From Amblyomma americanum (taxonomy: Eukaryota; Arthropoda; Arachnida; Ixodida; Ixodidae): DNA of 64,000 nt. The DNA is taken from contig NC_135505.1 in the NCBI RefSeq assembly GCF_052857255.1, positions 140,528,343 through 140,592,342 on the forward strand. Direction: 5' to 3'. The notes beneath the pieces are model-generated. The model did no database searches. It saw only the letters and a list, made by a program, of their open reading frames with translations, and was not told where the DNA came from. A program made the translations under genes and the position numbers. Positions 1 through 21,987 of the stretch are shown piece by piece. Numbering within the stretch: the stretch's first letter is position 1; each line of letters begins with the position of its first letter.

Positions 1-1264
1 CACTACTACGACTGCTGTTAGTACTGTAAATAATAATAATAATAATAATATTAGAGGAGGTATACTTCAACTTACATTTGGAGTCAACTTTTTTTTGGCC
101 AATGAGGGGCGAGAGCTTTGGGGTCGACTCATATGCGGCAATGTACCATATACATTCCTCGTTATGACCTTTGCAGAGTTTTTTTTAGGACGTGTTCACG
201 AAATCTCCGCATAATTTACGCACCCCATTTTGAAGCCTTAATTTTAGGAAAAAAAGCTGCACAAATTGCTCGAGTAAATACGGTAATATGTCTCCGAATA
301 TGTGTATAACACTTAGCCATATACAGCATTGAAGCTGTCTATCTTTTTGCAAAAATGGCCATCCAGTATTGGGAAAGTCGACCTATTTGCGGTTTCTGAG
401 GCAGGTTTAGCTAAGCCACAGGTATCAAGCACGACGTGCCGATTCTCATTTCTACCGTCGTTGATGGACCTCCACGTGCCAGAAAAAGATTGTCAGGTCA
501 TACACGCATAATCTCTGACCACGGCAAGCGTCGGGCACCTTGGCATAAACTGGCAGATAACGTCACCTTTAAATATTCTACACAGATCGGTTCCAGTAAA
601 AAAAATTTTAAGTGCGCACCGTATGCCTGGCTTGTTCGTGATGGCGGTCACTTTCCCAAATGCCCAGCTCTTCCGCTAACCTCCGAAGCATGCATCACGC
701 CAGGGGCTGAATTACGGAATGATCAAATCACAAACCTATCGAAAACACATCAGTTACCCCGCTGCGATTGTAAGATGTGTCTGCTAGCATATAACGACCA
801 ATAGAAGCAGGGCTTTTTGACCGTTTTGTGACTGCTTTGAGATTGTGATCTTTCCGTAATTCGGCCCCAGGATCCAAAACTACAAGACCGTTGGCAGTTG
901 GGATTGCTGCTTTGATAATAGGCCATACTGAGTGCGAAGTGAAGGCACGGAAGTTGCACCTATTTATTGCCTTTCATCACCACCTGCCTGCGACTGCTGC
1001 ACTTAAGTGTGTGTTGTCGCATGGTTGTCAGTATAGTTGCGTGTACCATGATGACTATATAGCCCACTGGAGGTATGTTAGGAGCAAAGTTGATTATTGA
1101 CTACTTCACTATTTGACTGATTATTCACTTAAGCTTAGTCTAGACTGCATTGTGAGCAGTTTTTTTCACAGAAGCAGTGTGTGGTATGAAGAGGAACCTG
1201 CGGGAATTTATAGTTTCAATTTCAGATCATTACTTCATTTCGCTTTGAATCTAAGCTAAAGGAC
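1..1264. other. EXT2 intron, left edge of window
   Basis: No exon seen. Holds an (AAT)n run at 28-51 and a diverged inverted repeat: the arm at 702-734 (GGGCTGAATTACGGAA) pairs with 838-870. This may be the remnant of a small DNA transposon. Confidence 0.4.
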
Positions 1265-1640
1265 CTTTTTCAGGTAGTAGCTATGAAAAGAAAAATGATA
1301 GGAAGCAATGTCAAAAGACGAGAAGGGGGCGGGATGGGTTAGGGAATTAGCCGCACTTGATGATATTCTCACCGAAATCAAGATTTGTGCTTGAGCAGGG
1401 AGGGTATGTAGTACAAAGCAAATACACCACTGGTTTCTTAAGATAATGGAGTGGTTTCCAAGAGAAAGAAAGCATAGCAGGAGGCAACATAGAGTCAGGT
1501 GGACAGATGAACTTAGAGAGTTTGTGGGCATAGGTTGGCTGGAGATGATGCAGGACACGGGTCAGTTGGCAACTAGTGGTAAAGGCTTTTGTCCTGCATT
1601 GGATGATGATAGTAATGGTGGGTCACCTTTGAGTAGCACC
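1265..1640 (+). mobile_element. LINE 3'-end fragment (non-LTR retrotransposon)
   Basis: A broken reading frame ends in HSRRQHRVRWTDELREF then WLEMMQD, resembling the C-terminal tail of tick non-LTR reverse transcriptase ORFs, and is followed by a GATGATGATAG tail. The same tail type occurs at 33530-33660 and 53435-53615. It is inactive and 5'-truncated. The family is not identified. Confidence 0.55.
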
Positions 1641-1765
1641 ACCTCTGAAGGAAGGCTCTTTTTTTGTTGGTAAGCTTGGACTGAGGAAATGGGAAGGGGG
1701 TGTGTCAAGAAGATTCTCATTAACACTGCTGACTTCGTTTTGCTTTTTCTCACTCATCTGTGTAG

Positions 1766-11179
<9,414 letters not shown>

Positions 11180-13492
11180 TAGGCAGTATTCAGGTGTGGA
11201 AAGGAGTACAGTTGTTCTCAGTATAAAAGGGAACACCTTGGTAGATGCTGAGCAGCCAAAGGCACATCAGATGCATAGCACTTTGTCGATGGATGTTCTT
11301 GGGTATAGCTTTGTTAGAAGAAGAGGCAAGCCTTTAGAAGGGGGAAATGAGGTGAGAGGTAGTCCCGAGCGAGGAGGAGAATACTTTTTAGACAGCTAGT
11401 TGCGGCATCTGCAAAATACTTCTATTCTGGCCCTAACACCAATCCTGCAGTCTCCTCTATAGATGCAGCTCTCAGAGGCTCCATGAATGCTGAGCACTTA
11501 GAATATCTACTGGGAGATACCAAAAAGGGCAGAAAGTTTGATTGTTCAGAACATAAACTACTTGCAAGGTTCATTTGTTCGTGGTAAAACTACTTGAAAA
11601 ACACTGAAAAGTGTGCTTGGCTGTCATAAAAGGGAAGTATTGCTGGTTGTATGCATATTGATGAGGTGTTTCCTTTTATATTGTGCCAGCCTGTGTATAG
11701 AGCTCGCTGTTCCAACTGCATTTGTGCCCTGTAGTGCCGAGATTGAGAGGCATGGCCCATACACTGGCGACAGAGTTGCTGATATGCACTTGGTGCATCA
11801 ACATGCCATAAATTCACTAACACTGTTGGAACAATTGGATGTGCACCGTTTGCTTCTGTTCACACCTGTACAGTTATGAACGAAAGTTACGGGACTCCCT
11901 TCCATTGGCCCCTCCCGTATCAAACCACACATTTGTCCTAACTGAAGAGGCCAGTTCATGCTTTTCCAATGCAAAACAACAGCAGCCTCTTCAGTTGATG
12001 CGAAATCATAGTTGAATATAGTATGGAAGATATCTTTCACTCGCGTGTGTTCTGCGGCTATATCCGTTGAATAGGGGAACTGGTGCTTTTGGACAGCTCC
12101 CCGTTGATATGGCCGGCATGGTGGTTATGGACTTGTGTGAAACATTGAGGGCATTGATAGCCAAGCTGTCAAAACCTGTGATAGCTGGTCGATGCTTATC
12201 GCTTTCCGCTTTCGTAATGCGTGTTTGTTACGCCATTCTTCTCTCAAAATGCCGCTTGTCTTGACTGGTGAATCTTCAGTCTCAGGTATATGGGGCTTGT
12301 TGAATATACGCTGCGACTGTTGCAAACGGGAGAAATATTTCGTTTAGTTATTAGCTGACTGACGTCTGTTCTGTAAAATAAGCGTCAGCCTAAATTTTGT
12401 TGCTTGAACAATCCACTGGCCGAAAAGCAATAAGCAGTAATGGGAGAACAGGAGTTCATACTGAAGTACAAATTCTGCTTCTGACCACTCTTCTTGAGGT
12501 TCTATGAGCTTCTGCCAGTTTGCGGGATCTCTTGTGTGTTTGCGAGTGTTTTTGCCTGCTAGTTGCTGTACTCTTGACAGGTTAGCCGTTTTCTTGTTCC
12601 GCATATGGTTCTACCAACTAAATAAGCTGCACTTGAAATCAAGTTTTGTTTAACAAGTCGGTGAGGTGAACTTTCATATTGTCTTCGGCCAGTGTGGGAA
12701 TAACTTGCTTTTGTAGTACTTAAGCTGCATTTCTTAACAGTGACAGTGTCACAGATATAAGTGGTTAGTTTTTCAGAAGAGGGCGGGTGTTGTCCTTCTG
12801 TGGAAGTGTTTTGCTCTGCACTTGCCTATTAGGCAACAATTGCCCCATTTTTTCTGTACGATGAGCACATAGCTTTTCACAAGCAGTCAATACAACTTAT
12901 TTTGAATAGCGAAACCAAGATGTTGTGCCAGAGCTCGCGAAAATGAAGCATTCGAAGTATTTTTTGCGTGCACATTTTAGAGAAGCACAGTAACTGGGAG
13001 GGCACACTGTGTCCCAGTTTAAAAAAAAATACTTGGTGGAATCTACGTATCCTCTTAAATCGATTCTGGTCGATATTTTTATTTGTTGTGACTGCACTTC
13101 GGCATGAACTTCCGGAAGACCCTCTTTAAACTGAATGTAGTTGATGGAATGATGTTTTCGGATATTTAATAATGTAAGTTTTGCTTACACCGCTGTTAAT
13201 GCCGTCGTGGTTTAGGACTGCTGTCTGCTGCTTTTACCACTACCGTCACAGTTTGCGAGTGCAGTCTTTGGTTATTTGTGCTGCACTGGCTGGCGTCAGT
13301 GTGCTTGTGATGTTTGAATGCATTTTCGAGGCAGATCTGCTCTAGTTGAAAAATGCTTGCCCGTCTTGGACTTGCCATTTATTGCTTTGATAGTTTTCGA
13401 CATTTTGTTCAACCGGTTAAGATTATTTTCCTTGTAGCTTTTCAACTTTGCCTGCTTAAAGACTGCGTGCAACTCATTTTTTGCAGCTTTTA

Positions 13493-13493
<1 letters not shown>

Positions 13494-13554
<61 letters not shown>
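13494..13554. repeat. (AT)n microsatellite
   Basis: About 30 uninterrupted AT units between GC and AGTTTTG. Confidence 0.97.
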
Positions 13555-13558
<4 letters not shown>

Positions 13559-14949
13559 TTGTCTTGTATTAGGTGTCAGTTCAGGTGGCAGTTCTCATTC
13601 CACTGATCAACATTATAAAGCAGGATGTTCTCTTGTGTTCACGGTTGCTTTACATGCTTAATTTACTTCTTGTAGTACAGTTGCCATTGTCTTGTGAAGT
13701 GTCATTGCAGCCCTAAACCAGTTGTATAAACTGAATAATTTTTATAATTTCTTTTTGGTAGAGGGAATGGTATTGTATATTGAACATTTCTTGACCACAT
13801 GGTTTCTGTAAATGTACGTCTGTACTGGTCTGTGCCGTCATCTTGTAGCTAAAACTTATCAGCTGTTTTCTGGCTAGCGTTGTAATTCATTGTTATGTCT
13901 GTTGTAGGTTGCTTGCTTTTTCAAAGCACGAGTACTGAACAAAAGACCACAAGCGGCCTCATAATTTTTTTCAAGCTCAGGCTATTGGGTTTTGCCTGAA
14001 GTGAAATGAACAGACAGGCACCTTTAGTGGTCTTATTATGACATATCACGAGCCAAAAAAACTGGAGAACTATTTTCTTGCGAGTAACTCAAATATAAGA
14101 AAAACAAGTTATCTTGGATTAGCATACTGAAGTAACATATCTCAAAGACGGCCCTGCAATTATTTTGTAACATAAACACCTCTAGGTATAAAGGCTGCAA
14201 AAGAAAAAAAAAAAGAAATTTAGCCACTGATAAGCATATTGTGAAGTGTTTCTTTTGAAAGCATTCCAGAAAGATCCCGAGAACAAACCCTACCACCCTG
14301 TATTCAAACGTTTCCCATCTGCATATTTATTCTATGCAGCATCTGCATTTTACTGGTTTCTGAAAGTGAGACTTCTTCAAAGAAATTTTTTTTAGCAGAA
14401 AGAAAAATTTTTGAAGCCTTTCACTCAATATTTTTTTTGTGACGATTTCCACTGTTATAAAGATACAATGTGTGTGTGTATTGTTTGTTCTACAGAGACC
14501 CTTATTTCAAGGATGAAGATTGAAACAGTAAAGCGAATGTATGTTTTAGCATCACTCACTTGATGCATTGATGAAGCATATAATAACCGGTTGAGCGACA
14601 CCTTTGGCAAGATATGATGTGCAATACGTCTTTGAAGAAAGTAGTCGAGACCGTGTCGTCGGTACAAGCAATTTTTGAAGCGAAGGCTTTCTTCACTCTT
14701 TACTATGTTCCTTTCTGCCTGCATTCCATATTTCCTTCTTTGTATGCTGTTTCTATATTAATAGCCCTTTTTACAAATCTCTTTCAAAGGTACTCAACTT
14801 CGGTGTTCATGAATTTGTTATTTTTGAACAACTGTATTTTCTGCGTGACAGCATATTCTGTGTGGACTGTCTTGCTACAGGCTGCTGAGATTTCAAATCT
14901 TTGCGAACAATAACATGCCAGAGGCACGAGTGTTAGCCTAGGTGTTGTT

Positions 14950-14955
14950 AATAAA
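14950..14955 (+). terminator. Candidate poly(A) signal for EXT2
   Basis: AATAAA on the EXT2 strand, about 3.8 kb after the stop. No transcript evidence. Confidence 0.3.
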
Positions 14956-15125
14956 CCAACGCCTGCAACACATATCAGTGGTACGTAGTACTTGTCATTG
15001 TGCAATACAGTTTTTAAATATGAAGAGAATTGCTGCATTAATAGTGAACAAGGTCTCGTGCGCAAGCCACAACCAAAGATGAGAAAAGTGCCACGGACCG
15101 GTTGTTAAGGGAATGTTCACCAATG

Positions 15126-15131
15126 AATAAA
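15126..15131 (+). terminator. Candidate poly(A) signal for EXT2
   Basis: AATAAA on the EXT2 strand, followed by a T-rich stretch. Another AATAAA follows at 15255-15260. Use is unproven. Confidence 0.3.
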
Positions 15132-15450
15132 AGCATCTTTATTAAAAAAGTTTGCGCTAGCCTGAAATGTGTTTCTTTTAGAGTGACCACGCCATTTACA
15201 CGTTATACCTAACAAAAACAGACTGTACATAACGTTGTGAAGCTTTATACTGTGAATAAATTTTTTTTCTATGCCTTTGTTGTGCAGGAACTATGGGCAA
15301 GTTAAGGGTGAAATTAGTTATGCTTGGGTTTAGCTATTTTTATGCCAGCGTACTGAAACCAGCATAACTTAAGCAATATGAGCATTAATAGAGTTGCCAG
15401 TGATTTTACATTAGTGTTACGTTTTACATCAGAGGTCAATTAGTGTTTAT

Positions 15451-17965
15451 TAGGGGTGTGCAAATATTGAAATATACTGAATGTGTGTTCAACACAAAAA
15501 AGATTTTTTTTTTTAATGATAAGGCAAATATTGCCCCAATTTTTTCAAATCGGTGTATGGTATTTGCAGCCAAAATTAATACTACACTGACTCAGCACCA
15601 TAAAAAATGTCATGCACAGTTATGTATACTGCTTGATTAGCATAACAGTATGAAACTAAATGTCAAGCAAAACGATTTAAAATGAAATCCATGAAAAGTA
15701 ACACGAGTGACAGCTAAGATAACATGATTGGTAGTAAAACCTCTCTGACTTGAAGAGGCCGGAAGAAATTCTAGAGTTATCCGAAGGTGAAATTATGAAA
15801 TTCCCCTCACCTAAAGAAAAAAAAACAGCCTGCAGAAAATGTGCTGAAGTTTTGTGTGTGGGTTCTATCGCAAAAAAGATGAACAGCCCGTGACGAGTGC
15901 ACAGTTTTGGCGTGCTCGAAGAACAATGCGGACCTAAGCGAGAAGAACACACATCGACGTCAAAAAGGCGAGACTGCTTCTAAAAAAAAAAAATTACCAG
16001 TGACGCGCTAGTTGGTGTCCGAAAGCAGCGCGCAGCTGGGTAGACTGCTAGCAAGGAAGCTTATAAACCGAAACTATGCAGCCAAGTAATTTCTTGGCCC
16101 AGCGAGGGCCCTACTATTGTCACGCCTTCCTTTCCGCACACATCGGATGTGGATGGGCTGCAATGCAACAGGCGGGATTTCCGCATGATTGTTTGCTTTG
16201 CCGGTGACACCTCGACTAGGCCCCCTCTTCAGGAGCTCCATACGTAAGCCGCCTTTTTCATAGTATGTGCACCCTCTACGGAGTGGCAAAAATTTGTCTG
16301 CTGTTGACTGAAAACAAACACACGTGGGAGACAGGCGTGATCTGTCCACAAGGAGCCAGCTGCACCTACGAAGTGGCAACTGCGTGCTTGACAGCTGCCG
16401 CCATCTGTCGCATGCGCCTGTCACAAAGAGGAATTGCGCCATTGTGAAAAAGGACGATTCCGCAAGAGGGCTTTCCAGCATACCACACCTGATGAATGCA
16501 AGACGGCGGAGCTCACACTAGAAAAGTTTTTAACCCTTTACTGCATGACTTTCTGTTTCATCACGAAATTATTTCAGGAGAGACAGGCAGCCAAACGGAT
16601 CAATGTGTGCACATGGAAAATTGGTTCAATGGTTTCGTACAGTTCTTATTGACCCAAAATAGGTATGCTGCATATTTGCAACAACATGCAAATAAAGAAC
16701 ACATTACAAAAAATGAATACTGCGCTCGGTGAGAATGAAATACAAATATTGAGTATTGAATCAAACACAACAAAAGCGTCACTTCGCTGTGTGGTACTAG
16801 AGAAAACAATTGCTCTTGTTAGTCGGGCAGATACGCATAGTACGCTTCGAGCAGAAGCTCATACAGATTGCTGTGCATTTGGGAAACTTGCAATGCTCCC
16901 TCTACTGGCTTCAAAGGACCCAGTGACCAACCTGAAAAATATAAATGCAATTATTAGCATTGAAACAATCGCCTGTTCCAGAAATTTTATCTCATCGAGC
17001 CCGACATCCTGTGGGTGGGTGTGGTTGGCCCCGACAGTAGCACCCGTACCAAAAAATTCAGGCATTCTACAAAAAAACATACTCTAGGAAAGAAACTTAC
17101 TCTCAGGATCATCGTAACTACCGGAAAGGTCACTGTCTTCGCTTTCCGAAGGAATCGCCCGGCCATAGAACGTTTTAGGATGCATCACCTGTTCTGACAA
17201 GAAGAGACTCCATGTGCACGTTGCATATTCGCAACATAGCAACTTTCACATGTCAAAAACTAACCGCTCCAAAATAAAGTTTCGTGGCTTCTACACATTA
17301 AGATTGACAAGTATCAAAGCCCTAAAAGTTTCATGCACTTCATCTGGTTCAAGAACTGAATAAAATTGTGTAAACTTACCGGTGTTACTGCACGTGAGCT
17401 CGCCAAGTTTCCACCATGTTTGTTCGGTAATAATTCCTCTGAAGAAGTAGAGATGGCAGCATAAGACGGCGCGCGTTTGAAATGTATGTTGCAGAAATGC
17501 AACAGCGAGCAGAGGAAGCTCCAAATAGAAATTCCTTTTGTTCGTGGAGCCATTTATGGTTATGTTGCATATATGCAACAACATGCAGTAGAGTTTAAGG
17601 CCACAAGACAAGCGTCATGGGTGTGGGTGTCAAGTATGAAACACGATGGAAGGATAAAACAAGTCACCGCACGCTTTCGCGGTGCGATTGTTCAAAGTGG
17701 GTAGTCAGTCATCTTGCTTTCATCTGTGGCATGTGGGAAAGCCCACTTGGGAATGTCGCATGCGGTTCAAGCTACAGCAGCGTCTGAATGTGAGCGGTCC
17801 GCGGGATAAGCGACACAGAAAAAAACCGAAGATGACGCCTTTGAACTGCTTTCATGACAATTTAAACTCGATTTCTGGATATTTTTGCAGATATATTGTG
17901 CATGGTTTTCGAATCGAATATGAACCGAATAACATGTTCGAAATTGTGAATATTCGCACACCCCT
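15451..17965. mobile_element. Candidate 2.5-kb element with GGGGTGTGC inverted ends
   Basis: The left end TAGGGGTGTGCAAATATTGA and the right end TATTCGCACACCCCTA form an inverted pair. Between them are short open frames without a recognised domain. One is on the - strand near 17100-17180 and reads as an acidic, serine-rich string (PSESEDSDLSGSYDDPES) like the N-terminus of some piggyBac-like transposases. It could also be two unrelated nested repeats. Confidence 0.4.
16666..17587. repeat. Cluster of four TGTTGCAT..ATGCAACA palindromes
   Basis: Copies at about 16666-16683, 17219-17236, 17487-17504 and 17563-17580. The last is a perfect 18-bp palindrome, TGTTGCATATATGCAACA. The first and last are both followed by ACATGCA, so they form a longer direct repeat. 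Function unknown. Confidence 0.75.
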
Positions 17966-18097
17966 AGAGTTGTTCCAGTGTTGCATAGCTTTCCTTTGTA
18001 GCCGCATGGCTGCAGTTGGGTGGATGCTAATGAGAAATTACTACACCATTAATTGCCTTTGCTGGTAGCCAACATGTCTAGAGTTGGATACAACTCA

Positions 18098-18790
18098 AGT
18101 CTGCAGTGAAGCGCTGCACACATTCCCGGCCGCCACACACAATTCCTCCTCAATGAAAAAGCAGGCAGTTGTTAAAGCTTTTCTTACCCCCACCCCAGAA
18201 ATATAACCACCAGACAGAATTGTAAGCGCAAGAATATTGATGTCTTTGACTTGTTTGATATAGTCAAACATTAAAAAGCTGACTTCGTTGACTGTTGTGT
18301 TTCGTCGTTGGAGTAACACAGGACGCCGTGGGCCAAGGCTCACCATTGTGAACATGCTGTTTTCTTAAGTTGTGTCCTATAGCTGCATTGCTAGAAACTA
18401 CCCCTTTAACTCAAAAGCCCTATTTGTAAATTTTGCTGCCAGTTCCTGCTAAAAAGCACTAGGTATACCATGAACCCTATGGTCAGATGCAACTTGTTTG
18501 CAGTGAAGTTCTGCCCACATTCGGGACCTGCATACACAATTCCTCTGCCACAAAAAAGTACTCCATTGTTTAAGGTTTTCTTGACACTTAAACAAGGTCA
18601 TCACAAGATGAAATTATAAGCTCAAGAATCTTGGTGGGCTAGTTTCATATAGCAAACGTTAAAAAGCAGATTCCGTTTAATGTCGACTGATTACCACAGT
18701 AGTGCAGGACGCCACGGATCATGACCCATTACTACCAACAGCAGTTCTTCTCAAGTTGTTTCCTACCATAGAAATAAACATCGAGCTCTG
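18098..18790. repeat. Diverged 396-bp tandem duplication
   Basis: Unit 1 starts near 18098 (GCAGTGAAGCGCTGCACACATTC) and unit 2 near 18494 (GCAGTGAAGTTCTGCCCACATTC). Matching blocks follow in the same order (CACAATTCCTC, AAGAAT(A/C)TTG, TTAAAAAGC, CAGGACGCC, TCTCAAGTTGT-like). The units are clearly diverged, so the duplication is old. Confidence 0.7.
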
Positions 18791-18799
18791 AACTGCTTG

Positions 18800-19461
18800 A
18801 GATCACTAATTAATGGTCCAACATATGAGTCCCTGCAAAAATAAGAGGTAAAAAATGACTGAAGAGGAACATGTAAAGTGGCGACAGCGGTCTGCTACAG
18901 AAACAGCGGATTCTAAGGGGGAAAAAAACGCGAACGTGTGCAGCCAAGAGTCACAAGGAGCGGTGTGGTTAGAAAGTTTGCTGGAATAGGGTCGCCGCGA
19001 CCGGCGCAGGGAAGGGATATTTGGAGAGCAATTGGGAGAAGTCACTGTCCTGAGGTGGATGTAATCATGTTAAGATGATGCTAAAGATCGCAATGGTTCT
19101 GCTTTCTTGAAGGCAGCCATACATCTGTAAACAATTTTGAAAACGTAAATTTTCTGTCGTTTTTATAATCGACTACGAAGTGTTTTATGTAGACCCGGGA
19201 ACCGAATGGCCAACCAAGAAAATCGCAGGCATGTTTCAGAACGGCAAAAAAAAAAGTTTCATAGAATTATTGCTTCATTTTCTTGAGAAACAGCAGAAAT
19301 AGCTAAGATCACTGTCTCCCATTACTAACACCTTAAAAACAAAGGCTTAAAAGAAGTTCGCACTTGCCTAATCGTGTTTAGATGGCATGCAGTTGCTAAG
19401 CGAAATAAGGCAGAACATCAATATTTTTGTTAAAATCACAATGTCCATTATTGAAAAAACC
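18800..19461. other. Intergenic, nothing recognised
   Basis: No gene, RNA or repeat that I can support between the tandem duplication and the SINE-like repeat. Confidence 0.5.
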
Positions 19462-19800
19462 AGGAGGGGACACTTAAGCTCCGCTGTAAGGGTATGACAC
19501 AATAGTGTTTAATGAGGTAATGCCCATATATGCAGAATTGGCCATTTTCTGCTTTACATTCAGATTCCTGGGGGTCCTCATACCACTTCTGGTGCAGTGG
19601 TGCAGTGGTTAAGCGATGTGCCACTGCCCTGCGATGGCAGGTACTCCCATCAGTGGGGATTGTGGAAGTAATGTCTTCCTGACCAACCTTTCGGTTCCGA
19701 TCATTAACTGCCATGGTGGGCAGTTTGCTCACAGTCCTATGGGCAGGTTGTGATGATGTCACAAGGTCACGTGACCTATGAGGCCCACCTGCCACCTAGG
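19462..19800 (+). mobile_element. Second tRNA-like SINE family, copy 1 (composite)
   Basis: The head GGGGACACTTAAGCTCC then GTAAGGGTATGAC and an A-box-like GCAGTGGTTAAGCGATG are shared with 47588-47765. The right part (GGGCAGGTTGTGATGATGTCACAAGGTCACGTGACCT) is shared with 56490-56700. Confidence 0.6.
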
Positions 19801-20255
19801 CTGCTTCTTGGGATTTTCTGTGGATTTTCCGCTCACAGCCAACAAGGAGGACCCCTTCTTTTTTGCGACACGGGATCCTTGATGTTGTCGCATTAAAGGT
19901 GTCTGGCGCTGGCACATGAAGCCTTGGTTGGCAGAGGCAAATTGGAGAGACGAATTCCCCTCTCCAATTTCAGAATAGAGGAAAGTGGGAGAGGGAAAGT
20001 GCGGTAGGGAAGAGGAGGAGAGTGTGGGAGGTGATGGGTAGTGAGAGGGACACCTCTTCATCAATCAAAATCGTGGTGTGGGGAGAGTGGAACGGGAGAA
20101 CAGCCTGTCACATGGCGATTGACGGACTGAATCACACCATCTGCTCGCACAGTCTGAACCCGTCAGCAGCAGTGGCTACTCCATCTCGATAAACACTAAT
20201 ACTCTGATGGATCAATCACACTGACTGCCTGTGCATTTTTTTTTCAATGTTTTCC
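19801..20255. other. Intergenic, low complexity
   Basis: Purine-rich GAGGAG tracts at 19980-20060 and a small palindrome at 19939-19970 (AAATTGGAGAG / CTCTCCAATTT). No gene seen. Confidence 0.45.
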
Positions 20256-21858
20256 GGTTCAACTCGCGACAAAGTTTATTTCAGTAAGAGAGCATATAGT
20301 GTACGAAACGAAATCACATCCTTCCGGATATCACTGCATACACATTCAAAAACGAAGATAATGTGGCAGGAATAAATATCTACGAAAGACCAGGAATGGA
20401 AAGAAGTCTTCATGTCTTTGGTATGAAGCATTGTGCTTGCTAGGCTATTTATCTGTGCAAAAAAATAAAATATCACAAGTACGATACACTCTCTGCATGG
20501 AATAACTGCCTACACTAGTGTTAAAATATTCTTAAAATAAAGGCCTGAAATAAAAAAACAAAGCTGCGGCAAAAATGCCCACTGCAAGAATGGTTCTTCC
20601 TCGATTAAGCACAGTTCACTCATTAAAAACTCGTGTATGCAAAATTGATGACACCTTTTTTTCTTACAACTTCGAAACGTGTAAAAGCACCGATTGACTG
20701 GAAACAGACACCAAATCATACTTCATTAAAATAAGTACGCATCTTCACTCGATATACCATGGTTTTGTTTTAAAAAGAAATGAACAACCACTTCTATATG
20801 GTAATGCATTCACAAATTACAGGCAAAGAAAACATTGCACCAAAACGTGGTTCAAGTATGCAAACATTATTCACTTAAATGTGCTTGAAGTTCCGGCATT
20901 GAATACTTGAAGAAACAAAAGCACAGAAAGCTTTTTCACAGCCTTGTGTTATTTACAAGGTATCACTATGTTCTTAAAGGTCATGTTGATGACAGTATGC
21001 TTAGTAGCATATCTACGAGCCTGTTGACTGTCATTACAGTTAAAAAAAATAGCTGGTAGTTTAGCATTGCTAAGCACAGAATCTTGTGCAAAAGCGTGGT
21101 TTTTTTGCAGGTGGACACCACTGCCATGTACATCAGAATGCGATTGAACTGTCCACTGACCCAGGAAGCCAGTTATTTACACTGGTTTTGAGAAAAGAAA
21201 ATGCGCATAACTGCCTCAATTTGTAGCTGGTCACTGCAGTCTTCTCCCAGCATGATTGAGGTGTCCACTGGCCCAGTTACACTTGCTACTCAGAGGGTTC
21301 ACACAGACACACACCACCCAAACCGGGGGGTGCGGCTAGAAGTGCTTTTCGAACTAAAAAAATATTGAAATTCCCGCATCCCATAACGCAACTGCAGGTT
21401 TTGCCATCCCTCTGCCACAGAATTGTACATCAAGGAGTGTAGCAAATTTCCTTACTTACTAGCTCACTTTTCTGCCCCAGCTAAAACAAAGATCCCCAGG
21501 CAACACAACTGCAGCACAACAACCATTACTGAGGCCCGCTTCACGAACAGATTGATGTCTGATCACTAAACAGCAGACGAAAGCAAGTTACTTGTATACG
21601 ATGCTCTGGCAAGGCTATCTGCAACAAAATAAACATTTCTAACTTCACTGCTAGCAATGCCACTCGCAACCACGCTCCAGGCGATGTGACGATTCTTCCC
21701 ACGAAACATGGCGGCAGGTACAGTCACTGAAACGTTACCTCACTGCTACGGGAACATCACTTAACGCTATACAAAGTGACATCACACACTGGCGAGCAGT
21801 ACAGTCATCACAGTGAGGTCAATGTAACAACGTTGCACACAGCAACGTAGAGGGTTCA
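20256..21858 (-). other. WDR81: Likely WDR81 3' UTR
   Basis: About 1.6 kb after the WDR81 stop, on its strand, with no recognisable transposon and an AATAAA (+ strand TTTATT) at 20275-20280. The extent is inferred from the signal. Confidence 0.5.
20275..20280 (-). terminator. WDR81: Candidate poly(A) signal for WDR81
   Basis: AATAAA on the - strand, about 1.58 kb after the stop codon. It is the first clean hexamer I found downstream. Confidence 0.5.
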
Positions 21859-21987
21859 TCAACACAATAATGAAATGCCACCATTGTCGGCGCCCAATAG
21901 GAGCAAGCGATTCAGGGGCAGGACAGCCATCGAAGCGATGACTCCACGGAATGTTTCCGACCGCAGTTTAGTGCTCGTGAATGCAGC
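21859..21987 (-). CDS. WDR81: WDR81 last exon and stop
   Basis: Residues 1452-1493 and TGA ([37 protein letters not shown]). Matches the human C-terminus (LLLGSDNGVIRLLA). Acceptor CCTTTCAG. Confidence 0.95.
   Translation of the reverse strand, partial: AAFTSTKLRSETFRGVIASMAVLPLNRLLLLGADNGGISLLC

Larger units (their letters stand above)
11180..15450 (+). other. No recognised gene; candidate long EXT2 3' UTR
   Basis: About 4.3 kb after the EXT2 stop with no coding signal I can support on either strand. It is T-rich and largely free of recognisable transposons apart from the AT repeat near 13.5 kb. The first AATAAA hexamers I noticed on the + strand downstream of the stop are at 14950, 15126 and 15255, so an unusually long 3' UTR is possible. 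This is inference; a shorter transcript using a variant signal is equally possible. Confidence 0.35.

Noticed and set aside
436..804. 122-codon open frame on the + strand
   Set aside because: No recognisable domain, and it overlaps the inverted repeat at 702-870; it does not join EXT2 by splice phase.
14455..15065. Small open frames in the gap after EXT2
   Set aside because: Short, AT-rich, with no homology I recognise; more likely 3' UTR or intergenic.
16665..17087. 140-codon open frame on the + strand
   Set aside because: AT-rich, no domain, overlaps palindromes of a repeat; not supported as a gene.
19939..19970. Palindrome AAATTGGAGAG..CTCTCCAATTT
   Set aside because: A single short hairpin in low-complexity purine-rich DNA, no repeat support.
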